Positions 10,627-20,155 of a stretch of DNA of 64,000 nt are shown piece after piece. The notes below the pieces were generated by a model that searched no databases, was not told where the DNA came from, and saw nothing but the letters and a program-made list of their open reading frames with translations. The stretch comes from Yponomeuta sedellus (Eukaryota; Arthropoda; Insecta; Lepidoptera; Yponomeutidae), in contig OW203723.1 in the NCBI GenBank assembly GCA_934045075.1, positions 18,212,035-18,276,034 of the forward strand, written 5' to 3'. The position numbers were made by a program, and so were the translations under genes. How positions within the stretch are numbered: the first letter of the stretch is position 1; each line of letters starts with the position of its first letter.

Positions 10627-10918
10627 GTACCGTTATCAACCCTTGTATGTCCCCACTGCTGGGGCATGGGTCTCTTCCTGCATCGCAGGAAGGTAAGGCC
10701 ATACTCCACCACGGGGGCCAAGTCCGGGTTGGTGGAGGATTCATTATATGACAGCCGGCACCAACGGCTTAACGTGCCTTGCGAAGCACGGAAGCGCTCG
10801 GAAAAATGCCACTAGCGGTAGTCACGGGACGCTCACCCATCCCGTATCTGACCGCGCCTGTTGTTGCTTAACCAAGTGATTGATTCCAATCACTCGGTTC
10901 GCCTAGGTCACGAGCGCC
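10627..10918 (-). mobile_element. 5S-SINE, short subfamily with internal deletion
   Basis: Both ends of the SINE are present, but about 75 bp of the centre are missing. The joint reads GGTGGAGGATTCATTATATGACAG on plus. The same joint occurs at 43058-43361, so the deletion was inherited by a source copy. A possible target duplication CGCCAACGA flanks it (10618-10626 and 10916-10924). The SINE head retains GTTAAGCAAC-type promoter motifs. Confidence 0.85.
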
Positions 10919-11082
10919 AACGATTATGTACAAAAATTTTATGCAAGGAAGAATTTTGATAATAATAATAATATCTTTCCTGGCGGGTAAAACATTAACT
11001 TTCAAGAACCTCTGCACCTCATCGACCATAGGTTAAGTGATCAGCTGGCTGTCACTTCAGCATGCCAATCTTATATATAGCC

Positions 11083-11227
11083 TATGGACCAATTTCTGAT
11101 TTGAGAATTTCTCTATGTAAATACTTAGGTAACGTTCTGTCACGCTCTGTGCTGAGAAATTCAAAGAGACAGCACCACAGTTAAGTATTTACCTAGCGAA
11201 ACTCTCAATTCAGAAACTGAATCTATG
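11083..11227. mobile_element. MITE-J copy 1
   Basis: Inverted arms of about 45 bp (left ACCAATTTCTGATTTGAGAATTT..GTAAATACTTAG, right its complement with several mismatches) enclose a short centre with ACGTTCTGTCACGCTCT. A second copy is at 56067-56202. CTATG occurs at both borders. It is non-coding; the mobilising transposase family is unknown. Confidence 0.75.
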
Positions 11228-11229
11228 TT

Positions 11230-11607
11230 AAGGCCTGCGCAGACGAGGGACTATCCCCCGGGTACTTTTTTGTCCGTCGATATAGATCTCTTATAAATTG
11301 TATCAAATAACGCTCACAAAGGACTAAAAGTACCCCGAGCAAAAAGTCCCTCAAGTTACCGAGGACATCAAGAGACCAGACTGGACATAAGTTCAAAGTT
11401 TTCTTTTAAAACGCCTTTTCTTTTTCAACTTCGTGTAAATAACAACACAATGTAATCTCAGAATATTTGCTTCCGTGCGTACGCTTCACTAAATTTTCGG
11501 GGAACGAAAATACCGCACACCGTAGGCGTTGAGTCCGCGGCAAGTACTCGGAGGACATTTTTTTACGATTCAGACTCAGGGACAAAAGTCCCACGTCTGC
11601 GCAGGCC
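11230..11607. mobile_element. MITE-L copy 1
   Basis: The ends are inverted repeats: AAGGCCTGCGCAGACGAGGGAC on the left and GTCCCACGTCTGCGCAGGCC on the right. The interior is homologous along its length to 24609-24993 (GTACTTTTTTGTCCGTCG, AGACC.GACTGGACA.AAGTTC, CGCACACCGTAGGCGTTGAGT). At about 380 bp and without an ORF it fits a non-autonomous TIR transposon. TTA/TTAA-like bases flank some ends, but the target duplication is unresolved. Confidence 0.8.
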
Positions 11608-11689
11608 GCCATGTAAATTTCTGAAGTTGTTCTGAATTAAAACATTGTGAGAAAAACCCATGTTTTTATGGTATTTTCATACGTGTCCG

Positions 11690-11735
11690 CTTACTACGTA
11701 CAATGGCGGAAGTGGAAATCTCAGGTCTAAATAGA
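11690..11735. repeat. short repeat (ACGTACAATGGCG..ATCTCAGGTCTAA)
   Basis: The words ACGTACAATGGC and GGAAATCTCAGGTCTAA recur at 53325-53611 (split, inverted) and 62740-62795. The nature of the repeat is unknown. Confidence 0.5.
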
Positions 11736-11759
11736 ACTCACATTGTCGCAACCTCACCA

Positions 11760-11899
11760 CAAGCGTCCACCAAGGATTAACTTAAGGCGTTTTGGGTTGC
11801 TAACTAACGCCACCAATGGGAAAAAATCATAACTTGTTTTATAATAATTTACTGTCTAAAAATGAGAAATCTTAACAACTGTGACACCTATTTTAAGAA
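11760..11899. repeat. family K fragment with a nested MITE-L end
   Basis: CTTAAGGCGTTTTGGGTTGCTAACTAACGCCACCAATGGG and AAATCTTAACAACTGTGA match, in reversed order and strand, the element at 40689-40949. At its right it meets 11900-11940, the terminal 41 bp of MITE-L (TCCCTCGTCTGCGCAGGCCT). Confidence 0.6.
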
Positions 11900-11947
11900 C
11901 AGTCCCTTGGGGACAAAATTCCCTCGTCTGCGCAGGCCTTTAGTCAC

Positions 11948-12120
11948 CTTTGTTCGAGAGCGTAGATCATTGGACCAATGCTGGCGCCCGCCAGCTCGCT
12001 GGGCCGACGGTCTGCGGCAGATTGCTGGTAGTGGCTGGATTAGGATGTCCGAGGACAGAAGGAATTGGCGTACCTCGGGCTGCGGCTTGGAGGAGGCCTG
12101 TATCCAACAGTAGACGAATA
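11948..12120 (+). pseudogene. RTE-like reverse-transcriptase C-terminus
   Basis: The frame reads RPPARWADGLRQIAG, then W.RMSEDRRNWRT and EEACIQQ before a stop at 12111-12113. This corresponds to the last 45 or so residues of RTE-like ORFs (GRPP.RW.DDL.K.AG, W.R...DR..WR, GEAYVQQW). It is truncated upstream by repeat sequence and so is a dead fragment. The clade name is from memory of the family. Confidence 0.7.
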
Positions 12121-12186
12121 TGGCACGGCCTGATTGATTAATTTACCAGCTCGCATTTATGATCAATGATCAACGAGTAGAATAGG

Positions 12187-12446
12187 ATTTTTTTTTGTGG
12201 CCTATAAACGTCCCACTGCAGGGCACAGGCTTTCTCACAGAGAGAGAGAGAGAGAGAGAGAGTATGGGCACCACGCGTGCCCACAGCGAATGGGCGTAAC
12301 AATGTTTTCCATCATCGTTAGCGAGTGGTATTGCTACTATAACTTCACAACGTGGAAAAAGTCATTAGTACATACCCACACTGGGAATCGAACCTGGGTC
12401 TGTTGTTTCCGAGGCTATTGTTCTACCCACTGGGCTACAGCTGCAT
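12187..12446 (-). mobile_element. SINE-E, near-complete copy with tRNA-like head
   Basis: The head lies at the right end on the minus strand: TAGCCCAGTGGGTAGAAC resembles an A box and GGTTCGATTCCCA a B box. The body includes GAGTGGTATTGCTACTATAACTTCACAA and CACGCGTGCCCACAGCG, and the far end has GTCCCACTGCAGGGCACAGGC with a T-run. A GA microsatellite (12239-12262) has expanded inside the CTCTCAGAGAGAG module. Confidence 0.8.
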
Positions 12447-14477
12447 AGTATAATAGCCTGAAAATAATTTGTTGTGTATGGATACGTATATAGGCATAGG
12501 CAAACAAAAGTTTTTCAGTCTCGTTTACAACAATACAATTCCCCATTCCAAAAACGCTGATTAAAGTAGCCCGTGGTGGAGATTTTACACGGAAAAGGCA
12601 GATTAAATTAAATGAAAGGAAGGAGTGTTTTAGTGGAATCCTGTTTTTATAAAATATTCCGTTAAATTCGTAATATATTTCACATTATACAAGTATATGC
12701 CTATATTACAGAAAATATACCAGATTGAAACCAACACTAAATCTAATTGCCAATATCATAAAATCCGAGTGAAATCCTGCTTTCTTTGAAGACCGTTGAT
12801 AGAGGCAATTCGATTTTGAATCTTATTAATTTTTCATAACACCGGCAGCAGCGGCACTTGCTATTTATTACATGACATCGTCCATCACTTGCTTTCCATA
12901 ATTGCATTTCACTATAGATGCTGCTAAATACCTGGCGTTGGCTTTCTAATTTCATTTCGGTTGAATGTTTAAATGGCCATTTGTAGTGTAAAGGGGGTGT
13001 TACTCTTGTAAGATCTCAACGTAAGCAGACAAGCCATTTGTGGTAATAATTGCTACTCGCCAGAAATTACCAAGTAGGAAAACTGTTCTACGCAATGCAC
13101 GTCGGATTATCATAATAAAATACGTTTTGTAGATTAATGAAATTCAGCCTAATAATCACTTGATATTCTCCAAACCGAAACGTTTTTCATAAACTTCAGA
13201 AAAATAGAAGTGTGTTTGTTTAATGGGCTTTATGCAATAACATTCATGAAACCAATGGGAAACAATCATATCTTTTTACAGATCGTTTTTGCAAAAAGTG
13301 TCGTACCATCTCTCAGACAGTCATATTAAAAGTGATTTTTAGGGACCTATAAGGGCCTATTAGGGACTTATAATATTTCATATAAATGGTTTGCAATAAA
13401 GAATATATACGCACATATATAGCATTAAAGCTAAACACGTCGTTTTTCGGCGCCAAAAATGTCCTAAAACGGCGTCTATGTCGCATTTTTTATAATACAG
13501 CCCCATGTCCTCATTTAAATCTAAATCATGGGCACAGCTTGTCTAATAAAATCTCTCCCATCGTGAGGTTTGTACCCATGCATCGTCACTTAGGCCGTTA
13601 AAGACGAGGTTTCTAATATAATATATGATCAATTCGTTGCTTTCTAAGTAACACTGTTTGTTTTGCAAAAGTGTATCCGCCATTTAATGAACCAGTAAAT
13701 GGTGCGAAGATAAAATTAATTAACACCAAGTTCAAGTTAATTGCCAGCCTCGTTTGGGTCGTAAAATATTTTCGTTAAACTGAGTTGTCAGTGAAAGCAA
13801 CTAACATAGATTTTTTGCACATAATTTATGATTTTTTGTTTGTTAGTCACTTCTAATCCTTTCTACATGGCATACATATTTAAGCCGCTTCTAATTTCAT
13901 CAACATTTGGCGCAATTTATAAGAAATCAATGTTTTACTTGTTGTCATTATGGTCTTCTTCTTAAAGTTCGAAAAGAGCTTAGTAACGACCACAAACAAA
14001 TACTTCAGAGGTAGCTTAAAAGACTCCTCAGAGGCAGCTTAAATATTCTATGGTGTAAGGAGAGTCTTAGGGTACCGCAATTTTATAAAAAAATAAGTCA
14101 CTGCTTGCTTGTAGATTTATTTTTCCCTTCATTAGTGCTCAGACAACCCTTTTAAATAATAAAATAGAATTTTATTCAAAAGTGCTTCAAATTTTATATT
14201 TCAAAGTGGCGATTAAAATAATGATGTACCTACAGTGTATAGATGAAAAGGTTTGTGTGCTTCCTAATGTGCCTAGTTTTCTTTAACTTGATGTCTCAAG
14301 CTCTAATGAATATTCTTCGAACTTCCACACCGACGCCGATGGACGTAATTCAATCACTGCTCTTCCCGTGAATCGATTTCAATCGATCCATTTATCCTCG
14401 TGTTCTGCAGTTCGGCGTAATCGAATGCATTCATTTGGTCTACAACGTTTTTTGATTACTGCTTAAATTTTGCTGAA
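12447..14477. other. long stretch without recognised gene or repeat
   Basis: About 2 kb in which I find no gene, RNA or confident repeat. Frames of 60-71 codons on both strands carry no motif. This is one of the least repetitive parts of the window and so the best place to look for conserved non-coding DNA. Confidence 0.4.
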
Positions 14478-14490
14478 GAAGTTTTCGAAG

Positions 14491-14836
14491 CGCTCGTGGC
14501 CTAGTCGAACCGAGTGATTTAAATCGATCATATGAGTTAACCAACAACAAGCGCGGTCGGGTGCAGGATGGGTGACCGTCCCGTGACTGCCGCTAGTGGT
14601 ATTTTTCCGAGCGCTTCCGTGCTACGCAAGGCACGGGAATCCGTTGGTTCCGGCTATCATGTAATGGCACTCGTTAAGCCTTGTCAGAGGCCTTATAAGC
14701 CAGAGGCTTTATAACTTCTGACAGTAAGGCTCGCCACTTTTTCACAATCCTCCACCAACTCGTACTTGGCTAAGCATGGCCTAACCTTCTTGCGATGCAG
14801 GAAGAGACCCGTGCTCCAGCACTGGAGGTTGATATA
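14491..14836 (+). mobile_element. 5S-SINE, full-length reference copy with 13-bp TSD
   Basis: The 346-bp unit is flanked by a perfect 13-bp target duplication (GAAGTTTTCGAAG at 14478-14490 and 14837-14849). The head carries motifs in the order and spacing of the 5S rRNA internal promoter: GTTAA.CAAC (box A), GCGCGGTC.G (intermediate element) and GGATGGGTGACCG (box C), about 14535-14600. The tail ends with GCACTGGAGGTTGATA (consensus CCCCAGCAGTGGGGACATACAAGGGTTGATAA). It is therefore a polymerase III-type retroposon that would depend on a LINE in trans. Box A and the tail have private mutations, so it is probably inactive. Confidence 0.9.
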
Positions 14837-14941
14837 GAAGTTTTCGAAGTATTATGATGACTTGAGATTAACCCACCGACCTGAATCTATCGGATCGGCA
14901 ACACGCTAAAAAGAAGCTGGTACAATAATAAGGCGAAGATA

Positions 14942-15038
14942 GGCTACATTAGTCATATGAGAGCACATGACCGACGCTCTTCCCAACTGTAACAGTCGCC
15001 ATGACCAAACCCGGTCGGAAAGAATCATCATCATCAAT
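14942..15038 (+). repeat. LINE 3' end fragment (GTAACAGTCGCC family)
   Basis: This second and longer copy of the unit at 357-432 ends in AAAGAATCATCATCATCAAT, a triplet-type LINE tail. Confidence 0.55.
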
Positions 15039-15518
15039 ACTTTTGCATCCTAGCCATCTACTCAGTTCCGTTACGAATGACTTTGCTACTAAAGCGTAAA
15101 GATGCTCCAGTGGACTCGACTTTGGTTTACTACTAGCAGGACGGTAACGACGAAGTTTCCAGAAAGAGACACAATACTACTCGTATGAAAGTATTTAACC
15201 GAATTTATGCTTGTCATTTTGGATCATTTTGGCTGTTGTGTGTGTGTGTGAGTGACAAATTTACCCAGAAGTCTTCGACTGATGATTCTCCGACCGACAA
15301 TAGTAGGTACCTATCTCTGACTATACTATCAGCCTTCTTATTTCCTGTGTCACTTTGAATGGACTTTCATTGTTAAGTCCGACTGCGTGCTATGACGTGT
15401 TCGATAAAAAAATATCAACTATGAAACCCGCTTTTAGGTGGCTCTTCATTATCATACAAAACATTTAATTGTCCCCTTATTCCGTGAGGAAGTCAAGTAT
15501 GTTAAAAAAATAAACGAA

Positions 15519-16293
15519 GTGGGTGTATAGTGTAGGGTTCCGTAGAAAAAAAGGGGTTTTGACTGCATTACAGGCTTTGTCTGCTTTTAGCAATAAGGCC
15601 GCCAATAGTACTTTGTATCTTTACATGTCTTCTAATATGTGCTCTGGTGTTCAATGATGAATATTCTTATCTTATCTTACAGAACTAAAAAAATCCTCAG
15701 CGTAATTTTTAATGGATTTTGTACGAAGTTTTTCGTTCATAAGATGGTCGCCTCTCACTCGTTGACATGTAAAGGATACCTAGCCGTGATAGTAATCCTG
15801 AATTGTTTTACGTTTCGACAATCAACGGGTTAGCTTGGAGAGGAGGGGAGGGACTATCTGGACAAATTTAGGTGTACAGAAGGTATACCAAAAACATTTT
15901 TTAAGGTTCTTTTCGACTGTTTTTTTGGCGTGATTAATAATCTATGCAAAATTTCAGCTTCCTCATTTAATAATCACACTTGACATCACATCACACTTAA
16001 TATTGTAAAGGCAAAAGTTTGTGAGTGTGCATCTTTGTTACTTATTCACGTCTAAACGGCTGGAGTGATTTTAATAAAATCTGGTATGGAGTTAGCTGAC
16101 ACTCTGGTTTAACACTTTACTACGGGAAAATTATTCCCATGGGAAAATCGATAAACCGTGGGTAACCGCGGGGTACAGGTAGTATAATAATAATTTAATT
16201 TAATGGTCAGATTAGTAGTATTGAATCTCTGAGCTAGACTTGGACATGGTCAATCTATAAGGGTTCCTTGTCGAATACAGAACCCTAAAAACT
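15519..16293 (+). mobile_element. R-family repeat with two nested insertions
   Basis: It begins at GTGTAGGGTTCCGTAG and ends at CTATAAGGGTTCCTTGTCGA..ACAGAACCCTAAAA, the characteristic ends of this non-coding repeat. Inside are a LINE 3' end (15565-15680, AATAAGGCCGCC...TATTCTTATCTTATCTTA) and a second repeat (15996-16187, GGCAAAAGTTTGTGAGTGTGC...AACCGCGGGGTACAGGTAGT) also present at 42841-43025. Confidence 0.65.
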
Positions 16294-16431
16294 CGTAAAA
16301 ACACAATGTCTTTGTGACCGATTCAACAATATTTATCACGGCAAGACCGATCGTAAAATACCCAGAATTTCTGGTGAATAATTAACTAAAGATGACGTTA
16401 GTTTGGTGAGAGAATAAAAGAGGGAAAAAAG

Positions 16432-16834
16432 TATTATATTCTTTTTAATGCACTAACAAGTGTTTTAAAAACCTATTTAGAGGCTAAAACTCCCACCATG
16501 CCGGGATTCGAACCCGCGACCTCTGGCTAACCGTGCCAGGGCTCGGTTAACCTCTAAGTATATGGGTACAGCCTCTAATGTGGATACAGCGATATCATTC
16601 CGATGTAAAAACCTAACTGCAAAGTATGTACTCGGGGCTACAAGTGATGAAAATTTCTTCAGCCAGATGTTGCTGACTGTACGGAATACAGAGAGTATTG
16701 TAAAGAGGTTCGAAATTTCACTGATGCCGGTGAGTCACCCATTAGCTCAGTTGCGAGAGCTCTGGCACTGTTAGCCAGAGGTCGCGGGTTCGAGTCCCGG
16801 CATGGGTTGAATTTTTTGCCTCTAAATAGGTTTT
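16432..16834 (+). mobile_element. SINE-A inverted unit, copy a
   Basis: The left side is an inverted end (AAAAACCTATTTAGAGGCT, then the reverse complement of a tRNA-like 3' half with GGGATTCGAACCCGCGACC). The centre runs ATGTGGATACAGCGATATCATTCCG...AGGTTCGAAATTTCACTGATGCCGG. The right side is a whole tRNA-like head (TTAGCTCAGTTGCGAGAGC, GGGTTCGAGTCCC) followed by GCCTCTAAATAGGTTTTT. The tRNA-like halves thus form terminal inverted repeats of about 85 bp. Confidence 0.8.
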
Positions 16835-16919
16835 TGCGGCTAGTTTAACGAGGCAGTTAAAGTATCATAATTATAAGTAGGTGCCGAAAAAGTGATATGT
16901 TTAAATTACATTAAATTAC

Positions 16920-17103
16920 ATTTACATACATTGCTTCTGGCTCCACACTAGGATGCCCTGTGTCGTGGGAACCAGAAACAACGACGTCACAAACATGTAA
17001 ACATCCAAGGCCTGGGCCTTTTTTTTTGTCCCCAGCCGGGATTCGAACCCCGAACCTCTTGCATGGTAGGCACATGCGCTACCGCTACGCCACAGAGGTC
17101 GTC
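16920..17103 (-). mobile_element. SINE-D copy
   Basis: Full unit on minus with head boxes (GCGTAGCGGTAGCGCATGTGCC, GGTTCGGGGTTCGAATCCC) and tail near CAGAAGCAATGT. At the tail side ATTAAATTAC is repeated (about 16903-16920), possibly part of the insertion site. Confidence 0.8.
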
Positions 17104-17196
17104 ACAGGTCATTTATCACAGGTATTGGGGAAGTTTATGATGAATGCTTGAAGAAGGATGATTCTGGTCATGTGTTTTGGTAGTTATAATAATTCA

Positions 17197-17343
17197 TGCA
17201 TACATACATAACCTCACGCCTGTATCTCCATAGAGGCAGAGACCATCAGGGACTGCCACTTGCCACGATCCTGACAGATCACCTTCGCTTCATCAACGTT
17301 CTTAGATCGTTTCATGCACGCAAGCCGGTTCCGGGTACTTTTT
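17197..17343 (-). mobile_element. LINE-H 3' end fragment
   Basis: Homologous to 8193-8331. The minus-strand words GGATCGTGGCAAGTGGCAGTC, TCTGCCTCTATGGAGATACAG and GGCGTGAGGTTATGTATGTATG give the DRGKWQS C-terminus and a TATG-rich tail. Confidence 0.7.
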
Positions 17344-17734
17344 ACTTAGTTATATATACGTTTATTTCATTATTTAATAGTATACGTTTATTTCAGACTA
17401 ATGATCCATAGTTATTAGTATAAGCTTAACCTATGTTGGTGGTCATAAAATAATTTTTACATCAAAATTATAATAGGTGTGAGACATGCATTTGTACCCA
17501 ATGCCTCCAGACTGTACCAACTTGGTAAGGCTGTCGAAAGGTTATAAAGTTTTGTCAACTGATCTAAGCCGTGCATAAAATAAAAGGCTCAATTGTTGTG
17601 TTTGCCCATGAGAAAACATGAAGAAATGTAATGAAAATGCAAAAGAACAAGAGAAGAATGAATGTCAATATGTACAATGAAACCTCCTGCCGATGTAATG
17701 ATGGCGCAGACATCACTGTTTGTATCTCGCGGAG

Positions 17735-17955
17735 AACCGACAACCGTTGGAGTAAACGTGTTCTTGAGTGGAGACCGCGACTCGGCAAACGTAGTGTAGG
17801 ACGCCCTCCGAACAGGTGGGATGACGATCTGCGAAAAACTGCCGGCACTATGACGTTCATTAGGGGAGGGCTATGTCCACTGCTGGACACTAATATACTA
17901 TTAACACACTAAATACACTATTAACTAATACAGCCTGAAGAAGAAGAAGAAGAAG
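17735..17955 (+). pseudogene. RTE-like LINE ORF end plus GAA-rich tail
   Basis: The frame reads DNRWSKRVLEWRPR, then GKRSVGRPPNRWDDDLRKTAG, the best-preserved RTE-like C-terminus here. It then skips straight to GGGGAGGGCTATGTCCACTGCTGGAC through an internal deletion of the W.R.AEDR..WR part seen at 61130-61318. The element ends in AGCCTGAAGAAGAAGAAGAAGAAG. A 93-codon frame over it is this fragment, not a host gene. Confidence 0.8.
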
Positions 17956-18373
17956 CACCAAGAAACCATAGAACAAAACAAGAGCATGTCTAGATTAAAA
18001 TCACACAGATACTTATCTCAATTTTACAAATAGAAAATATTGCTCGCTATCCCTTTTATTCTGACTTGCGTGCTCTGCTTATAAACACGTAGGCGTTGGA
18101 CGAAAAATGATGCATTTCATATTATGCACTACTGAAGGAAAAATAAAACAATTAATTTACATTATTTTTTAAAATGCGTTTTCTTGACAATATTTAGTAT
18201 TTTTCCTTCCATATTTCACATCACTATTATATATTCATTTAGGTTTTCGAAGTCATGTTTAATCTATACCACGGCCTTTAGATGTCACGTCATTAATTTT
18301 GTTAACCATTCGATGCAGTAATTGTCCAACATCGAGACATTTGCTCTCGCGACATTCGATATAACAACATGTA

Positions 18374-18653
18374 GGGAACCCGGAAGGGGGTTTAGGCCAT
18401 ATTCCACCCCAAAGGGGTCAAGTCCGGGTTGGTGGAGGATTGTAAGACAGTGGCGGTCATTACTGTCAGAAGTTATCAAGCACTTCATAAGGTTTAACGA
18501 CTGCCATTACATGACACCCAGCACCAACGGCTTAAAGGGCCTTGCGAAGCACGGAAGGGCTCGGAAAAATGCACCTGCACCTGACCGCCTGTTGTTGCTT
18601 AACTCAAGTGATTGATTCCAATCACTCGCTTCGACTAGGCCACGAGCGCTTCT
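18374..18653 (-). mobile_element. 5S-SINE, 3'-truncated copy
   Basis: The 5' end (CCACGAGCGC on plus) and body are intact, but the tail is cut at about the GGCCATATTCCACC module. Box C is shortened (the run ATGCACCTGCACCTGACCGCC replaces the usual GGTAGTCACGGGACGCTCACCC), so the promoter is damaged. Confidence 0.8.
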
Positions 18654-18807
18654 GTCTCTGTGGTTGGCCTGGTTCATTCGCCGTCTTCTCGCCTTGTCCC
18701 GCTCATTTCCACTTTAATCTCGAGACTCGCCAATGTCGCCGACCTTTTCCAACGACAGATGTCGACATTGGGCACCCGATCTACGAGTCTGAGACTCGCG
18801 CAAAATG

Positions 18808-19026
18808 ACGGCAGGATAGCGGGAAACCGTCCGTGTAGTTTAAGCGTCGGTTATCAGCGGCGGTTTGACGCTGCATGCGGCGGTCGTATTTCTCCCGCCT
18901 GTGAGCCGCGACGGGAAACCGCGCAGTGTAGTATGCAGCATACAACTTCATATTAAATTGTGTGCAGTGCGGTTCAGAAGCGGTTTTACGCGGCGGGAGA
19001 ACCGCCCGTGTAGCCTTGGCCTTAAC
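18808..19026. repeat. GC-rich element with thrice-repeated GCGGGAAACCG motif
   Basis: The motif GCGGGAAACCG followed by CCGTGTAG or a variant occurs in direct orientation at 18819-18838, 18910-18931 and 18991-19013. The unit ends in GTAGCCTTGGCCTT. It is far richer in CG than its surroundings and lacks an ORF. It may be a non-autonomous DNA transposon whose sub-terminal motif is repeated. Confidence 0.45.
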
Positions 19027-19061
19027 GTGGCTCGCTCCGTAGCTCTTTGAGCTACTTTAAT

Positions 19062-19230
19062 AATGAATGAATGAACGAACGAACGAACGAACGAACGAAC
19101 GAACGAACGAATGAAAATTCTTTATTGCACTAAAACAAATTTGTACAAAGGCGAGCTTAATACTAGACAGTATTTTCTTCCAGCTAACTCACGATCATGC
19201 GGACAGTGGAAGAGGTAGTGCCAGTAAAAC
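19062..19230 (-). mobile_element. LINE 3' end with GAAC/GAAT tetranucleotide tail
   Basis: A run of GAATGAATGAACGAACG units (19062-19115) is followed by AAAATTCTTTATTGCACTAAAACAAATTTGTACAAAGGCGAGC. The same joint of tetranucleotide tail and TTTATTGCA..AAATTTGTACAA is at 55205-55310. On minus this is a LINE 3' UTR ending in a tetranucleotide tail; the coding part is absent. Confidence 0.65.
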
Positions 19231-19574
19231 ATATAACATATGAGTGATTTATTACATAACCTAGGTTAACTAAATATTACAAATATAATTTAAATACACG
19301 TAGGTACGTATATAATAGAATACTATATTATAATAGAATACTATACTAGAATAAATAGCACGAAATATATAAAATGATACTCAAATACATACGATTTAAT
19401 ACGATGCAAAACGTTAGTAAACGCAAATCTTTTAGCAAAACAGACAAACTTCCTCCTTTGGTGAAGTCTCCGTCTCGGAAATGCACGCCTCCTATCGCGC
19501 ACTCGTTAAAATAGGAGCTCAAGAGAGAGCAAGGGCGGAAGGCGGATGGCATAGGAGCGAAGCGGATTGGCCGA

Positions 19575-19990
19575 TTTTACATTGGACGACACCACATAGA
19601 ACAGTGTCATATTGAACGACAACGGCCGGCTAAGGCCGGAGAAATGGTATATCGTAGTATGAACCTAGATATCGTCTCGTTATAGTTATCGTCCAGTCTA
19701 AATTGGATCCCATCGCCACCGTCCATAAGCGATCTGAGTCCCATAGGGTGGAACTTCAATACATGGTTTACTACGAGAATCCGATGTACACTACAAAGTC
19801 GATTAACCCACAACGGATTGTCATGATAAACTATGAATTGTAGTTTTAAGAAACGCAGCTCTGCCTGGTAATTGTAAACAGTTACTAAGGCCGTTGTGTT
19901 AGCGTCGTGTGAGTGTCGTATGAGCGTCGTGTGAACGTTGTAAGAATAATAGTCCAACAATTTCGTGCAGATATTGTCGTCCAATGTGAA
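19575..19990. mobile_element. TIR element (ACATTGGACGACA ends)
   Basis: The left end TTTACATTGGACGACA matches the reverse complement of the right end TGTCGTCCAATGTGAA, giving TIRs of about 15 bp around 415 bp. The 130-codon minus frame inside (19607-19999) contains no transposase motif and runs past the right end, so I read it as chance. The superfamily is unassigned. Confidence 0.6.
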
Positions 19991-20116
19991 CCCGACCATT
20001 GCTGATATGACTTTTTGCCAGAGAATTTCTTATCTTTACTTCGACAATACCAATAACCATAATTATAAAACAATAACATGCATTTAAAACAGGGCGCCAA
20101 CTTCACGTATAAAAAT

Positions 20117-20155
20117 GTATGGCTTAATAAAAACATTATTTTTATTAAGCCATAC
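20117..20155. repeat. perfect hairpin, 17-bp stem, at a 5S-SINE border
   Basis: Arms 20117-20133 and 20139-20155 (GTATGGCTTAATAAAAA and its complement) enclose a 5-nt loop. The adjacent 5S-SINE starts at the last base of the right arm. Confidence 0.9.

Noticed and set aside
14526..14605. possible 5S rRNA gene
   Set aside because: Only the internal promoter region resembles 5S rRNA; the 5' and 3' strands of helix I are absent and the unit is a retroposon with target duplications.
17564..17890. 108-codon minus frame
   Set aside because: Antisense to the RTE-like ORF fragment with GRPPNRW.
19062..19115. tetranucleotide array considered as a CRISPR-like or satellite array
   Set aside because: Simple GAAT/GAAC units form a LINE tail; there are no spacers.
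19607..19999. 130-codon minus frame, second longest in the window
   Set aside because: It lies within and runs past a TIR element, has no domain motif, and its low-complexity start and end coincide with the element's inverted ends.
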